A stretch of 64,000 bases of DNA from Pseudomonadota bacterium (lineage in GTDB: Bacteria > Pseudomonadota > Gammaproteobacteria > Burkholderiales > Gallionellaceae): positions 186,001 to 250,000 of the forward strand of contig JAJZTF010000001.1 in assembly GCA_021821945.1 (NCBI GenBank), read 5' to 3'. A program made the position numbers and the translations under genes. The notes under the pieces were generated by a model. The model saw only the letters and a program-made list of their open reading frames with translations, searched no databases and was not told where the DNA came from. This document shows positions 1 through 11,732 of the stretch, piece after piece (position 1 is the stretch's first letter; each line of letters starts with the position of its first letter).

Positions 1-160
1 GACGCAGTTCCTCCATGCGAAGCTCGGCCTGCCCCAGAAGGTTCTTCTCCATCACGCGCACGCTGTTGGTGACCAGGATGGTCAGCATGACGAGTTCGAC
101 CACCAGGCTTGCCAGTATCAGCTTGAAGCGCAAGGACCTCGAAGGGGAGAAGCGCCTCAT
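1..160 (-). CDS. N-terminus of a membrane-anchored sensor protein (partial)
   Basis: Only the first 53 codons lie in the window; the gene continues beyond the left edge. It starts with ATG at 158-160, overlapping the stop of the PhnD-like gene as ATGA, so the two are almost certainly translationally coupled. The visible residues are a basic start followed by a hydrophobic segment (about residues 14-33, rich in Leu, Val and Ile), as expected for the first transmembrane helix of a sensor kinase or diguanylate cyclase. The output domain is not visible, so the exact class is unknown. Pairing of a PhnD-like binding protein with a membrane sensor recurs at the right end of the window, which supports the sensor reading. 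Confidence 0.6.
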   Translation of the reverse strand, partial: MRRFSPSRSLRFKLILASLVVELVMLTILVTNSVRVMEKNLLGQAELRMEELR

Positions 161-1002
161 GGCTTGAGCTGCTCCTTGAGATCCCTGACCAGGGGATCAA
201 TGCTTTTCATCTCCGCCTCGGTCGGAGGACGCAGACCGCGGTAGCCCGTATTTTTTATGAACTCCCTGCCCTCTGGCGTGTCGTTGACGAAATCCAGCAT
301 GATCTGTTTCATCTGCTCCACCTCGTCTTTCGGCACCTTGGGGTTGGCCATCATGACCATGGAGGAAGTCTCTCCGGTCACCGCCAATATCCTCAGCTTC
401 TTCTGGAGGTTCTCCGGAAGCTGGTCGAATATGATCGCGCCCGTGACCGCGGCATCGCTCTGGCCTCGTGACACATCGAGCACGGCGCTGTTGTGCGAGA
501 CCGCGTAATGCACGGTGACGTTCCTTCCCGGCTCAAGGCCGCTTTCATGCAGGGCCCGCAATCCCAGGATCGCGATCATCGTGATCCTGTCCGTCATCGT
601 CACGGTCTTTCCTTTCAGGTCGCCGATTTTCTGCAATGGGCTGTTCTTGTCGACCACGAAGACCGCAAAGGAATTGCGCTTGGGCCTCAGCATCGGCACA
701 TAGCCCGCATCGAGCTCTGCGTATCTTGCAAAATGCGGGGCTGTGAAAACGAACCTGTATTCGCCGCGCTGTGTGCGCTGAAGAAAGGTTCTCTGATCCG
801 TGGCGGTGACGAAGAGGACGGGCCTTTTCAGGCGTTTTTCCAGATAGAGCTGGACAGGACGATACTCCGCGATCAGCGACTGAGTGCTCATATAGGGCCA
901 TATCCCTATCTCGAGCTCGTTCCCGGCATGAACGGCAGAAGCGGACACCAGCATGAGTACAGCCAGCATCCGCGCAAGCTTATCTTTCACCTGACTCCCC
1001 AT
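157..1002 (-). CDS. PhnD-like periplasmic substrate-binding protein
   Basis: 281 residues with a signal peptide (hydrophobic core about residues 9-23, cleavage likely after VHA). The body looks like the phosphate/phosphite/phosphonate-binding PhnD family: an N-terminal lobe beginning ELEIGIWPY, a region near TAPHFARYAELDAGY that normally lines the ligand site, and a second lobe near AVTGAIIFDQLP. No ABC permease or ATPase lies nearby; the downstream gene, overlapping by 4 bases, is a membrane sensor, so a ligand-reporting role is more likely than transport. Start choice is open: the first ATG has no Shine-Dalgarno, whereas a GTG at codon 5 (988-990) follows GGGGAG by four bases and may be the real start. 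The ligand cannot be read from sequence. Confidence 0.8.
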   Translation of the reverse strand: MGSQVKDKLARMLAVLMLVSASAVHAGNELEIGIWPYMSTQSLIAEYRPVQLYLEKRLKRPVLFVTATDQRTFLQRTQRGEYRFVFTAPHFARYAELDAGYVPMLRPKRNSFAVFVVDKNSPLQKIGDLKGKTVTMTDRITMIAILGLRALHESGLEPGRNVTVHYAVSHNSAVLDVSRGQSDAAVTGAIIFDQLPENLQKKLRILAVTGETSSMVMMANPKVPKDEVEQMKQIMLDFVNDTPEGREFIKNTGYRGLRPPTEAEMKSIDPLVRDLKEQLKP

Positions 1003-1086
1003 CGTTATTTTTATTTAGCTTTTCGAGCATAGCCTGAATCCCCGTTTGCGATCAAGCTTTTCGAAGAGATTCGGAAGGAAATCCGT

Positions 1087-2912
<1,826 letters not shown>

Positions 2913-2913
2913 A

Positions 2914-3306
2914 TCAGCCCTCCTTGTTCCTCATGTGGTCGGCAAGCCTTGCAAGCGCGCCCGAGAGCTCGCGCTTTAACGCCTCGTCCTCCACGACTTC
3001 GTCCAGCGCCTGGTTCATGCACATCATCCACTGGTCGCGCTCCGAGCTTGATATGGGAAACGGGAAGTGGCGGCGGCGCAGGAAGGGCTCGCCGAATTCC
3101 TGCACGAAGAGCTGAGGTCCTCCCATCCAGCCGGACAGGAACTTGTAAAGCTTGTCGTTCGCGCTCTTCAGGCTAGCGCCATGCAGCTTCCTTATCCCGT
3201 AGGCCTCGGGAAGCGTGTCCATCAATTCATAGAAGCGGTCCACCAGCGCGTGGATCTTATCCGCGCCGCCGATGCGCTGGTAGTGTGTCTGTGGCTCAAA
3301 AGTCAT
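2914..3306 (-). CDS. Group II truncated haemoglobin
   Basis: 130 residues from the ATG at 3304-3306, preceded by GGGAATGG. A longer reading adds 20 residues without family similarity. The 2-on-2 globin signatures are present: a phenylalanine-tyrosine pair at the B9-B10 positions (Tyr26), the GG-containing loop after the E helix (FLSGWMGGPQLF), the proximal histidine in RRRHFPFPI (His80) and a Trp at G8 (Trp93). Group II proteins bind oxygen or NO and are linked to NO/peroxide detoxification; the exact role here is inference. It starts one base after the pldA stop, so it probably shares that operon. Confidence 0.9.
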   Translation of the reverse strand: MTFEPQTHYQRIGGADKIHALVDRFYELMDTLPEAYGIRKLHGASLKSANDKLYKFLSGWMGGPQLFVQEFGEPFLRRRHFPFPISSSERDQWMMCMNQALDEVVEDEALKRELSGALARLADHMRNKEG

Positions 3307-3307
3307 G

Positions 3308-4357
3308 TCACCATTCCCGGAATGAAATGCCCAACCCCAAGGTTGTCTGGCGGTGATTATAGTCAATCAGGCTCTCGCCGTAACCGTTGGAGAATTGCGC
3401 ATGCAGGCTCGCAGCACGCCCGAGATCGACAGGCAATGTCCAGTCCAGCTGCAAGTAGCCCAGATTCTGGCTCAGGCTGAGATTGTTGCGGAGCAGCAGG
3501 GCCACGGACTGCGAATTGTCTTCGGCCTGCCAGCGCAGCATCAGATCCCCGTAGCCCATGTAGTGCGTGATGTCGGGGTTGTCGTCCTTCTGCGCGCTCT
3601 CCGGGATGCGCCACCAGCCGCGCCCGAGCAGGGAGAAGTCTCCCCACTCCCATCCGCCCTGCGCATAAACCCTGTTCCAGCTTCGCGACTCGGGATTGGA
3701 GCGCCCGTTCGACTGGTGAAGCAGGCCCAGGTTGAGCAGCTTCCATCCCGTCTGATTCCCGGTGCCGAAGGCCGCGATCAGCTCGGGCTCGTAGTCGGTC
3801 TCCCGAAAAGGCGATGAATTCCGCGTATTGAAAACCTGCCAGTAGGACTGCTGCGTATAGGCCCCCCAGAAGCGCAGCGTATGCATCCCCAGAAGATCGA
3901 TGTCCTGCGTTGCGAAATCCGTCTTGAAGCTGATCTGGAATTTCGCCTCCGCCGCATCGTAGTCATAAGGGGTCGCAACGGTGCGCCCGATCGACGGGGA
4001 ATAGGGCTGGCTGTTGATGCTGCTCGTCTTCTGGATCAGAAGATAGTTCTGCTGGTGGGGCTGCAGCCTGTCCAGCGCGCTGCCGTCGCGGTTCGTACGG
4101 TTGTCCAGATTCCAGACCCTCGTGAGATAGCTCGTGCTCGCCTGTTCAGGCCTTATCTCCGCGGCATCCGCATCGGGTGTTCCGACCGGCTGCGGTTCAT
4201 CCTTTTTGACATGAGAGACTTCTGCTGCCCTGTCGTAGCACTTGAGGCGCTCTGCCGCATTGTCCGGATAGTTTCTCGCGCAGATCAGGAAGTCTTCGGA
4301 ATCGGCCCAGGCAGCGGGCCCGAAGATCATGAGGGTCAGGATGGCATATCTTTTCAT
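3308..4357 (-). CDS. pldA: Outer membrane phospholipase A
   Basis: 349 residues from the ATG at 4355-4357, after an AGGGG. A signal peptide (MKRYAILTLM onward) is cleaved near AAWA-DS. The OMPLA active site is intact: His214, Ser216 and Asn228 lie in LLHQSNGRS and SWNRVY, with the same spacing (+2, +12) as His142/Ser144/Asn156 of the E. coli enzyme. The chain ends FREW, an aromatic terminus typical of beta-barrels inserted by the BAM complex. It hydrolyses phospholipids that leak into the outer leaflet, producing lysolipids and fatty acids, normally after calcium-dependent dimerisation. The ~60 residues between the signal and the barrel are longer than in enteric PldA. It sits between thpR and the globin gene in a tight operon. 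Confidence 0.93.
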   Translation of the reverse strand: MKRYAILTLMIFGPAAWADSEDFLICARNYPDNAAERLKCYDRAAEVSHVKKDEPQPVGTPDADAAEIRPEQASTSYLTRVWNLDNRTNRDGSALDRLQPHQQNYLLIQKTSSINSQPYSPSIGRTVATPYDYDAAEAKFQISFKTDFATQDIDLLGMHTLRFWGAYTQQSYWQVFNTRNSSPFRETDYEPELIAAFGTGNQTGWKLLNLGLLHQSNGRSNPESRSWNRVYAQGGWEWGDFSLLGRGWWRIPESAQKDDNPDITHYMGYGDLMLRWQAEDNSQSVALLLRNNLSLSQNLGYLQLDWTLPVDLGRAASLHAQFSNGYGESLIDYNHRQTTLGLGISFREW

Positions 4358-4364
4358 CCCCTGA

Positions 4365-4871
4365 TTATACAAGCGGGAAACGCGCCAGCACCCTGTAATC
4401 CGCCATCCCGCCCTGCACCATCGCGAAATCCCTCACTGGCCAGATCAGGGGTTCGACCGCCGGCGCATCGGTCATGCGCGCATTGCGCAGCAGCGTGACA
4501 TGGGGTTTGTATTCACGCCTGTCGAACTCGAATCCGTGCCTCCCCAGGCTCGATTGCAGCTCGCCCACCAGATGCTGCAGACCTTCCGGAATCACCCTCG
4601 GCGCCGCATGCCATATTTTGTTGTGCTGCCAGTAGCAGAGCTCGTCGATACAGAGCTCGAAGCGCCCGGCCTCGATTTCCCCTGCAGCGAGATGCAGGGC
4701 TTCCAGGCGGGAGGCGTTTACATTTCCGAGAAAGACCAGCGTGACATGAAGGTTCCTTGGAGGCATCGCGCGGCCCAGACCTTCCAGCCTTGCCTGCCAT
4801 CCGGCAAGCGCCTGCCTTGCCCTGCCGTCCGGCCAGAGCGCGAAGAAGATTCGCACGATATCCGCATCCAT
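4365..4871 (-). CDS. thpR: RNA 2',3'-cyclic phosphodiesterase (2H family)
   Basis: 168 residues, typical for ThpR/LigT. Both catalytic HxT motifs are present: HVTLVF (His42) and HVTLLR (His125). These two histidines make the 2H phosphoesterase site that opens 2',3'-cyclic phosphates to 2'-phosphates and, in reverse, can join tRNA half molecules by a 2'-5' bond. The N-terminus IVRIFFALWPD is characteristic. The stop lies seven bases before pldA, so it probably heads a thpR-pldA-globin operon, divergent from the large oxidoreductase gene. The link with pldA looks positional, not functional. Confidence 0.9.
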   Translation of the reverse strand: MDADIVRIFFALWPDGRARQALAGWQARLEGLGRAMPPRNLHVTLVFLGNVNASRLEALHLAAGEIEAGRFELCIDELCYWQHNKIWHAAPRVIPEGLQHLVGELQSSLGRHGFEFDRREYKPHVTLLRNARMTDAPAVEPLIWPVRDFAMVQGGMADYRVLARFPLV

Positions 4872-4952
4872 CCCGCCATTCTATCCTCATAGCAGTCGAG
4901 AAGAATGCGGCAATCGGGTAAAATGCCCGCAAGACACACAAGAGCGGCAAAA

Positions 4953-7900
4953 ATGCGTTTGCGCGAAATCCCCTACAACTACACTTCCTTCTCCGACCGC
5001 GAGATCGTGCTTCGCCTCCTTGGTGCAGAGGCATGGGACATCATCAACACGCTGCGCACGGAACGCCGCACGGGACGCTCCGCGCGCATGCTCTACGAGG
5101 TGCTGGGGGACATCTGGGTGGTCACGCGCAACCCCTATCTCGAGGACGATCTCCTGAGCAACAGGAAGCGCAGGGATGCGCTGATCGATGCGCTGCATCA
5201 CAGGCTGAATGCGATAGACGAGCGGCGCCAGGACAACCGGCTGGTTCTCAGCCTTCTTGAGCTCGCGCGCAATGCAGTCGACCGGTTTTCAATGGAATTC
5301 GAAAACACGCTCATGCTGCGAAAACGCGCATTGAAGGCGCTCTCGCAGATCACCCGCCGCGACAACATCAGGTTCGACGGCCTCTCCAGGGTCTCCCACG
5401 TGACCGATGCGACGGACTGGCGCGTGGAATATCCCTTCGTCGTGCTGCATCCGGATACCGAAGAGGAAATCGCGGCCCTGGTGCAGGCCTGCATCGCATT
5501 GAAGCTCACCATCATCCCCAGAGGCGGCGGCACCGGATACACCGGAGGCGCCGTGCCTCTGGACAGGCATAGCGCGGTGATCAACACCGAGAAGCTCGAT
5601 GCGCTGTCCGCGATAGAGCGCATCGTCCTGCCCGGCCTCGAAAAATCCTGCCCCACGATAAGCTGCGGCGCGGGTGTAGTCACGAGGCGCGTGATGGAGG
5701 CTGCCGAAAACGACGGACTGGTCTTCGCGGTCGACCCCACCTCTGCCGACGCATCCTGCATAGGCGGCAACGTGTCGATGAATGCAGGCGGAAAGAAGGC
5801 TGTTCTATGGGGAACGGCGCTCGACAATCTCGCGTCATGGCGCATGGTCACGCCGGACGGAATGTGGATGAACGTCGAGAGGCTGAACCACAATCTCGGC
5901 AAGATACACGATGCAGAATCCGCGACCTTCCGCATCAGCCGCTTCAAGGCTGACGGGAAGACGCTGGCGGGCGAGCCCGAGCTTCTGACGATACCGGGCG
6001 GCGCATTCAGGAAGACCGGGCTGGGCAAGGATGTCACGGACAAGTTCCTCTCCGGCCTTCCTGGCGTGCAGAAGGAAGGCTGCGACGGCATCATCACCTC
6101 CGCGCGCTTCATCCTGCACCGCGCCCCCGAACACACCCGCACGGTTTGCCTCGAATTCTTCGGCCAGGTGAGGGATGCGGTGCCTGCGATCATCGAAGTC
6201 ACCGAGCTTCTGGACAGCGCGAAGCCTTCCAGGTTTTCATCTCCCGTGCTTCTCGCAGGGCTGGAGCATCTGGATGAACGCTATCTCAAGGCGGTGGGCT
6301 ATGCGACGAAATCCCGCAGGGGGCTTCGTCCTAAGATGGTGCTGATCGCGGACGTGGTGAGCGACGACGAGGGCGCTGCGGCCCACGCCGCATCCGAGAT
6401 CGTGCGCATAGCCAATCTGCGCGACGGCGAAGGCTTCATCGCGGTCACCGCCGAGGCGCGCAAGAAGTTCTGGCTGGATCGCGCCCGCACCGCCGCGATC
6501 GCGAAACACACCAATGCATTCAAGATCAACGAGGATGTGGTGATCCCGCTTCCCCGCATGGGCGACTACTGCGACGGCATAGAGCGCATCAACATCGAGC
6601 TTTCTTTGCACAACAAGATCAGGCTTCTGGATGAGCTCGACGAATTCTTTTCCGGCAGCCTACCCCTCAACTACCAGGACGACAGGCAGCTTGGGGATGA
6701 GGAACTCCTGGGCAGCCGGGTTCAGGATGCAAGACAGCTCCTCATCCATGTGCGCCGCCGCTGGGAATGGCTGAGAGACAATCTGGATGCCGACTGCAGC
6801 CTGATTCCTGACGCGCCCCTGCCTTCCGGAAGGTCGGTCTTCTCAGCCCTTCAGGATCACACGATACGCGCATCCTGGAAGGCCGAAATCCGCGCGGAGC
6901 TCGAACACATCTTCGGCGGCAGCACCTATCAGCCGGTGCTGGAAAGCTGCGCCGGTATACACAGGCGCGTGCTCGCGAGCCGCGTGTTCGTGGCGCTGCA
7001 CATGCATGCAGGTGACGGGAACGTGCATACCAACATCCCGGTGAATTCGGACAACTACGAGATGCTGCAGCAGGCCTACCGCTCGGTCGACCGCATCATG
7101 CAGCTTGCCAAGGACCTGGGAGGCGTCATCTCCGGCGAGCACGGCATAGGCATCACCAAATTCGATTTCCTGGACGAGAAGGAGATAGCGCCTTTCGCCG
7201 AATACAAGAAGAGGATAGATCCCGAGGGAAGATTCAACAGGGGGAAGCTGCTGCCAGGCAGCAATCTCGATCATGCCTATACGCCGAGCTTCAACCTGAT
7301 GGAGCTCGAAAGCCTGATCCTCGAGAAGAGCGAGCTTGGCGACATCTCGGATTCGATCAAGGACTGCCTGCGCTGCGGAAAATGCAAGCCCGTCTGCACG
7401 ACCCATGTGCCGCGCGCGAACCTGCTCTATTCTCCGAGGAACAAGATACTGGGCACCTCGCTACTGATCGAGGCATTCCTGTACGAGGAACAGACAAGGC
7501 GCGGCGTGTCGATCAGACACTTCGACGAATTCAACGACGTTGCCGATCACTGCACGGTCTGCCACAAGTGCCTGAACCCCTGCCCCGTGAACATAGACTT
7601 CGGCGACGTCTCGACCGCGATGCGCAATTTCCTGCGCAAGCAGGGAAAGAAGAAGTTCAACCCGATCGCCGCGACCTCTATGCTCTTTCTTAACAGCAGC
7701 GATCCCGGGACGATCAAGGTGTTGCGCAAGACGATGATAGAGTGGGCATACCGCGCGCAGCGCATGGCGCACAAGGCAGGCAAGGCGCTCTTCAGGGAGC
7801 AGACTTTGCATCCGCCCGCGACCGTCGGAAAACCGCCCGTTGCAACCCAGGTGATCCACTTCATCAACAAGCCCATGCCGGGGAACCTCCCCAAGAAGAC

Positions 7901-8765
7901 CGCGCGCGCGCTTCTGGACATAGAGGATGGCCGCATCATCCCCATCATCAGGAACCCTAAGCTCCCGAGCGAGGAATCCGAGGCCGTTTTCTATTTCCCA
8001 GGCTGCGGCTCCGAGCGCCTTTTCAGCCAGGTCGGGCTCGCGACCCAGGCCATGCTTTACGAGACGGGCGCCACCACCGTGCTGCCGCCAGGCTATCTCT
8101 GCTGCGGCTATCCGCAGAACGCTTCCGGCCAGGGGGACAAGGCATCGCAGATCACGATGGACAACCGCGTGCTTTTCCATCGCGTCGCCAACACGCTCAA
8201 CTATCTCGACATCAAGACGGTCATCGTGTCCTGCGGCACCTGCATGGACCAGCTCCTGAAATACCAGTTCGACAAGATATTCCCGGGATGCCGGCTGCTC
8301 GACATACACGAATATCTCCTGGAGAAGGGCGTGAAGATCGGGAATCCTGGCGGTGCGCGCTACATGTACCACGAGCCTTGCCATACGCCGATGAAGACTT
8401 ATGCCTCGCAAAAAGTCGTGGACGGGCTGATGGGACAGAGCGTGCCCTTCAACGACCGGTGCTGCGGGGAGTCCGGCACGTTCGGCGTGAGCCTGCCGCA
8501 CATCGCGACCCAGGTGCGCTTCCGCAAGGAAGAGGAGATGCGCAAGGGCGCAACAGCCTTGCGCTCGGACGGCTTTGCAGGCGAGGTCAAGGTGCTCACT
8601 TCCTGCCCGGCATGCCAGCAGGGGCTGTCGCGCTACAGCGAGGACACCGGCACCAGCGCCGACTACATTGTCGTCGAGATGGCAAAAAACCTCCTTGGCG
8701 AGAACTGGCTTGCCGAATTCGTCTCCCGCGCGAACAGCGGCGGCATCGAAAGGGTGCTGCTCTAA
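4953..8765 (+). CDS. DUF3683/FAD-linked oxidase/4Fe-4S/CCG fused oxidoreductase
   Basis: 1270 residues, a four-part fusion. Residues ~1-130 are an N-terminal DUF3683-like region. A PCMH-type FAD-binding domain follows, with [15 protein letters not shown] near residue 190, then an FAD-oxidase C-terminal domain ([14 protein letters not shown] and GEHGIGITK near 690-740). Two ferredoxin-type 4Fe-4S motifs start near Cys805 ([11 protein letters not shown]) and Cys867 ([12 protein letters not shown]). A C-terminal pair of CCG domains has CCGYPQ near 1050 and CCGESG near 1170. The layout joins GlcD-, GlcE- and GlcF-like functions, so it probably oxidises a 2-hydroxy acid (lactate, glycolate or 2-hydroxyglutarate class) and feeds electrons to quinone. 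The substrate is unknown. The ATG at 4953 is preferred because the 16 residues before it are not family-like. Confidence 0.88.
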   Translation: MRLREIPYNYTSFSDREIVLRLLGAEAWDIINTLRTERRTGRSARMLYEVLGDIWVVTRNPYLEDDLLSNRKRRDALIDALHHRLNAIDERRQDNRLVLSLLELARNAVDRFSMEFENTLMLRKRALKALSQITRRDNIRFDGLSRVSHVTDATDWRVEYPFVVLHPDTEEEIAALVQACIALKLTIIPRGGGTGYTGGAVPLDRHSAVINTEKLDALSAIERIVLPGLEKSCPTISCGAGVVTRRVMEAAENDGLVFAVDPTSADASCIGGNVSMNAGGKKAVLWGTALDNLASWRMVTPDGMWMNVERLNHNLGKIHDAESATFRISRFKADGKTLAGEPELLTIPGGAFRKTGLGKDVTDKFLSGLPGVQKEGCDGIITSARFILHRAPEHTRTVCLEFFGQVRDAVPAIIEVTELLDSAKPSRFSSPVLLAGLEHLDERYLKAVGYATKSRRGLRPKMVLIADVVSDDEGAAAHAASEIVRIANLRDGEGFIAVTAEARKKFWLDRARTAAIAKHTNAFKINEDVVIPLPRMGDYCDGIERINIELSLHNKIRLLDELDEFFSGSLPLNYQDDRQLGDEELLGSRVQDARQLLIHVRRRWEWLRDNLDADCSLIPDAPLPSGRSVFSALQDHTIRASWKAEIRAELEHIFGGSTYQPVLESCAGIHRRVLASRVFVALHMHAGDGNVHTNIPVNSDNYEMLQQAYRSVDRIMQLAKDLGGVISGEHGIGITKFDFLDEKEIAPFAEYKKRIDPEGRFNRGKLLPGSNLDHAYTPSFNLMELESLILEKSELGDISDSIKDCLRCGKCKPVCTTHVPRANLLYSPRNKILGTSLLIEAFLYEEQTRRGVSIRHFDEFNDVADHCTVCHKCLNPCPVNIDFGDVSTAMRNFLRKQGKKKFNPIAATSMLFLNSSDPGTIKVLRKTMIEWAYRAQRMAHKAGKALFREQTLHPPATVGKPPVATQVIHFINKPMPGNLPKKTARALLDIEDGRIIPIIRNPKLPSEESEAVFYFPGCGSERLFSQVGLATQAMLYETGATTVLPPGYLCCGYPQNASGQGDKASQITMDNRVLFHRVANTLNYLDIKTVIVSCGTCMDQLLKYQFDKIFPGCRLLDIHEYLLEKGVKIGNPGGARYMYHEPCHTPMKTYASQKVVDGLMGQSVPFNDRCCGESGTFGVSLPHIATQVRFRKEEEMRKGATALRSDGFAGEVKVLTSCPACQQGLSRYSEDTGTSADYIVVEMAKNLLGENWLAEFVSRANSGGIERVLL

Positions 8766-8828
8766 CCGCAACACGGACGGCATGATGCGGAGTAGAATCG
8801 TCATCCCCGAGTCCTGATTCCGGAGCAC

Positions 8829-10412
8829 ATGCTGATCCTGCCCATCGAACCGACCGACGATCTCGCCGATCCGATCTTCAAGGATGCGGAAGGTTGCAGG
8901 CTCTGGCTCGGTCAGCTGCAGCTCACCCATCTGCAGATCGCCCACAGCCAGCTTCTTTACCAGATAACGGAGCTCAACCGCTATCCGATGAGCGGCCTGG
9001 AACGCCTGAAAACGCTGGAACTCCTGAGGGAAACCGTAGGCTTCGTGCAGGAGGACTATGCCAGGAAGCTGATCGACAAGCCTTTGCCCCTGAACGACGA
9101 CGAGATCACGATCTTCATGTCCATCGTCCAGCTCTGGCAGGCCATGCTGAAGGGCTATCAGCGCTGCCTGCAGTTTTACATCCGCGGGGAAAAGGAACTG
9201 GCCTCCCAGGGCGCGCTGCTATGCCAGCGCTGCCTCTGCTACTGCGGCCTCGAGATATTCGAATACCTGAGCACCCGGTACGAATTCAGCCCTTCGCTAT
9301 GGCGCCAGATGCACGAGCTCTATGCCTATGCCGAGCAGAATGACCTGCAAAGGACGGAAGTCGAGGAGCTCGATCACAAAACGAGCTGCACTGCCACCTA
9401 TGTCAAGACCCTGCTCTCCTGCCATGCCCATCCTGCCGAGCTTTCGCGCTGGCAGCTGCAGCAGATGAATCGCTGGCTTGCGACATGGAGCGCCAGCATT
9501 TCGCTTGCGAAGAGCTACAGGCTGAACCGCGGCGAGGCCGAGCCGCTTGCCGTCGACCTCTCAGGCGAAACGGGCCTGCTCAGGGCTGACGAGGTGCTGC
9601 ACAAGGATTCCATGCGCTACATGGACATGGCGCCTATGAGCAAGCTGCTGCGTGTCAAGACCATATTGATGCAGCAGGGTCAGACGCCGCAACAGGTGGG
9701 GCTGGGGGAGCAGTACGACAGCCATGCCTGCCACGAGCTCCTGATCCTCCTTCACCAGAGCTGGTGCGAAAACAGGCACAAGCGCTTGGGCCAGCGCAAA
9801 AAAATCTCGCGAGCCGTGAAGCTCGTCTGCATGATGGACGGCATACACGCGCATCTCTCCCAGAAAGGCAGGAAACCTTCCAGGTTGGACAAGCTTGCGA
9901 TCGCGCAGATCGCGACGATGGGCCATGTGCCGGATTCCGGCCTTCCGGTTCCCGAGTCCGATCATCCGCTTGAAAACTGGGTGATAGAAAACGAGAACAT
10001 CATGGGCGCGTGCATCGTCAGGACCGACGAGGGTGGCCTGCGCTTCAAGACCAGGCAGCTCGTCGCGCTGAAGTCCTCGAGATCCCCCTTCATGCTCGGG
10101 AGCGTGGCCTGGATGACCGTCACGAGGGAGGGCAGGCTGCAGATGGGCATCAAGTACATACCCGGCCAGCCCGTCCCCGTGAGGATAAGTGCGGCCGGCG
10201 TCAACCTCGCCAAGGCCGAGGCGCTTGCCTTCCTGATGCCCGCACTGCCTTCGGTCAGGACGCCTGCCAGCCTGATCCTCCCCCGGGGCTGGTTCCAGCC
10301 CGGGCTTGCGATCGAAATGAGGCAGCCGAACGACGAGTTCACGATGCTGCAGCTTGGTTTCAGCGTGGAGCGGGGGCTCGACTTCGAGCGCGTCAGCTTC
10401 ACGCCGGCATAG
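8829..10412 (+). CDS. Uncharacterised 527-residue protein
   Basis: No confident family assignment. The start ATG follows CCGGAGCAC; a TAGAAT at 8792-8797 may be a -10 box. The protein looks soluble: no signal peptide and no membrane helix. The first ~330 residues are helix-rich with several cysteines (CQRCLCYCGLEIFEY), then basic patches (RHKRLGQRKKISR). The last ~110 residues, with GSVAWMTVTREGRLQMGIKYIPGQPVPVRI, are beta-rich and resemble a PilZ-like barrel. I do not see a complete RxxxR plus D/NxSxxG pair, so c-di-GMP binding is only a possibility. It lies 63 bp behind the large oxidoreductase on the same strand and abuts convergent phoR with no gap. Confidence 0.75.
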   Translation: MLILPIEPTDDLADPIFKDAEGCRLWLGQLQLTHLQIAHSQLLYQITELNRYPMSGLERLKTLELLRETVGFVQEDYARKLIDKPLPLNDDEITIFMSIVQLWQAMLKGYQRCLQFYIRGEKELASQGALLCQRCLCYCGLEIFEYLSTRYEFSPSLWRQMHELYAYAEQNDLQRTEVEELDHKTSCTATYVKTLLSCHAHPAELSRWQLQQMNRWLATWSASISLAKSYRLNRGEAEPLAVDLSGETGLLRADEVLHKDSMRYMDMAPMSKLLRVKTILMQQGQTPQQVGLGEQYDSHACHELLILLHQSWCENRHKRLGQRKKISRAVKLVCMMDGIHAHLSQKGRKPSRLDKLAIAQIATMGHVPDSGLPVPESDHPLENWVIENENIMGACIVRTDEGGLRFKTRQLVALKSSRSPFMLGSVAWMTVTREGRLQMGIKYIPGQPVPVRISAAGVNLAKAEALAFLMPALPSVRTPASLILPRGWFQPGLAIEMRQPNDEFTMLQLGFSVERGLDFERVSFTPA

Positions 10413-11714
10413 TCAGCCTACCGAATTCGCGGGGAAAATCAGGGAGAAGGTGCTTCCTTCGCCGACGCGGCTTGAGATCTGCAGCCTTGCATGGTGGCGC
10501 AGCGCGATGCGGTTGACGATTGCAAGCCCGAGCCCGGTACCGCCCGTCTCGCGCGATCTGCTCCTGTCCACCCTGTAGAACCTCTCGGTCAGGCGGGGTA
10601 TGTGCTGGGCATCTATGCCTATGCCGCTGTCCTGCACGGAAAATTCCGGCTGCCCCGATCTGAGTTCCCAGCGCAGCCTGATCGAGCCCCCATCCGGCGT
10701 ATAGCGGACCGCATTGCTCACGAGATTGGTGAATGCGCTGCGCAGCTCTTCGCGGTTGCCGCTGATCTGCAGCGGCCCTTCCATCTCGAGGCTGTATTGA
10801 TGCCTGCCATCGCTCAGCATCTTTCCGTCCTGATAGACCTCGGAAAGCAGGGACTTCATGTCGACCATCTCGGTGCGCAGCGGACTCTGATCGTTCTCGA
10901 GGCGGGACAGGGTCAGAAGGTCGGACACCAGGTGATCCATGCGGCGCGTCTGCTCCGCCATCAGCTCCAGCGCGTGCCTAATCTTCTCCTGCGACAGGTC
11001 CGGCATGTCCAGGAGGTTCTCGACGAAGCCGTTCACCACGGTCAGCGGCGTGCGCATCTCGTGCGAGACATTGGCCACGAAATCCCGCCTCATGGTTTCG
11101 ATTCGTTCGAGCTGGGTCACGTCGTGGCTGATCAGAAGGTGCTTGTTCCCGCCATAGGGCACGAGCCTGATCGAAAGCACCATGTCCTCGTGGCGCGCCG
11201 CCTTCATCACCAGCGGCTCGTCGTAGCTCTTGGAATGCAGGTATTCGATGAATTCCGGCTGACGCACGAGATAGGTGATGTCCTGCAGGATGTCGCTGCT
11301 TGCATCTAGACCGAAGTGCTGCTCGGCGAGCGGGTTGCACCATTCGACGCGGTTGACCTCGTTCAGGCTCACCACTCCTTCCGGGAGCGCTGCGGTCGCC
11401 TGCTCTATGTGCTGCAGCTCTTCCGCGAGGTCCTGCTTGGTCTGGTTGTGCTTCTTCACCATCTTGTAGAGGCTGGAGAAGACATCGTCCCAGATGCCGC
11501 CTGCATTGGGGATGCTTTCGAGACGCGGATCGTTGAGCCACTGCCCGAGCTTGTAGAGCTGCTTTGCTCGGTAGGCCATCACCGCAAGCAGCAGCAAAAG
11601 CATGAATGAAAGCGCGATTACCGCCGAGAATATTCCCCAGAGCAGAAGTGCCAGCAGCGCGCCATAGGCCACCGGCAGACTCACCCTGATCCAGAAATCC
11701 TGCAGTTCATCCAC
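10413..11714 (-). CDS. phoR: Phosphate regulon sensor histidine kinase
   Basis: 433 residues. Two closely spaced membrane helices lie at about residues 12-48 with almost no periplasmic loop, as usual for PhoR. A PAS domain follows (ALPEGVVSLNEVNRVEWCNPLAEQHFG split around residue 115), then the H-box VSHEMRTPLT with the phospho-accepting histidine, the N-box TNLVSNAVRYTPDGG, and G-boxes DSGIGI and GGTGLGLAIV. It senses phosphate sufficiency through the Pst/PhoU complex and phosphorylates PhoB. It follows phoB by 18 bases in the same operon. No pst or phoU genes are in the window. Confidence 0.95.
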   Translation of the reverse strand: MDELQDFWIRVSLPVAYGALLALLLWGIFSAVIALSFMLLLLLAVMAYRAKQLYKLGQWLNDPRLESIPNAGGIWDDVFSSLYKMVKKHNQTKQDLAEELQHIEQATAALPEGVVSLNEVNRVEWCNPLAEQHFGLDASSDILQDITYLVRQPEFIEYLHSKSYDEPLVMKAARHEDMVLSIRLVPYGGNKHLLISHDVTQLERIETMRRDFVANVSHEMRTPLTVVNGFVENLLDMPDLSQEKIRHALELMAEQTRRMDHLVSDLLTLSRLENDQSPLRTEMVDMKSLLSEVYQDGKMLSDGRHQYSLEMEGPLQISGNREELRSAFTNLVSNAVRYTPDGGSIRLRWELRSGQPEFSVQDSGIGIDAQHIPRLTERFYRVDRSRSRETGGTGLGLAIVNRIALRHHARLQISSRVGEGSTFSLIFPANSVG

Positions 11715-11732
11715 GCCTGTCCCTATCCGCGA

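Noticed and set aside
4357..4371. TATAAT six bases before the pldA ATG, which would suggest another leaderless gene
   Set aside because: No acceptable -35 at 16-18 bp, and pldA lies inside a tight operon behind thpR, so the match is probably chance.
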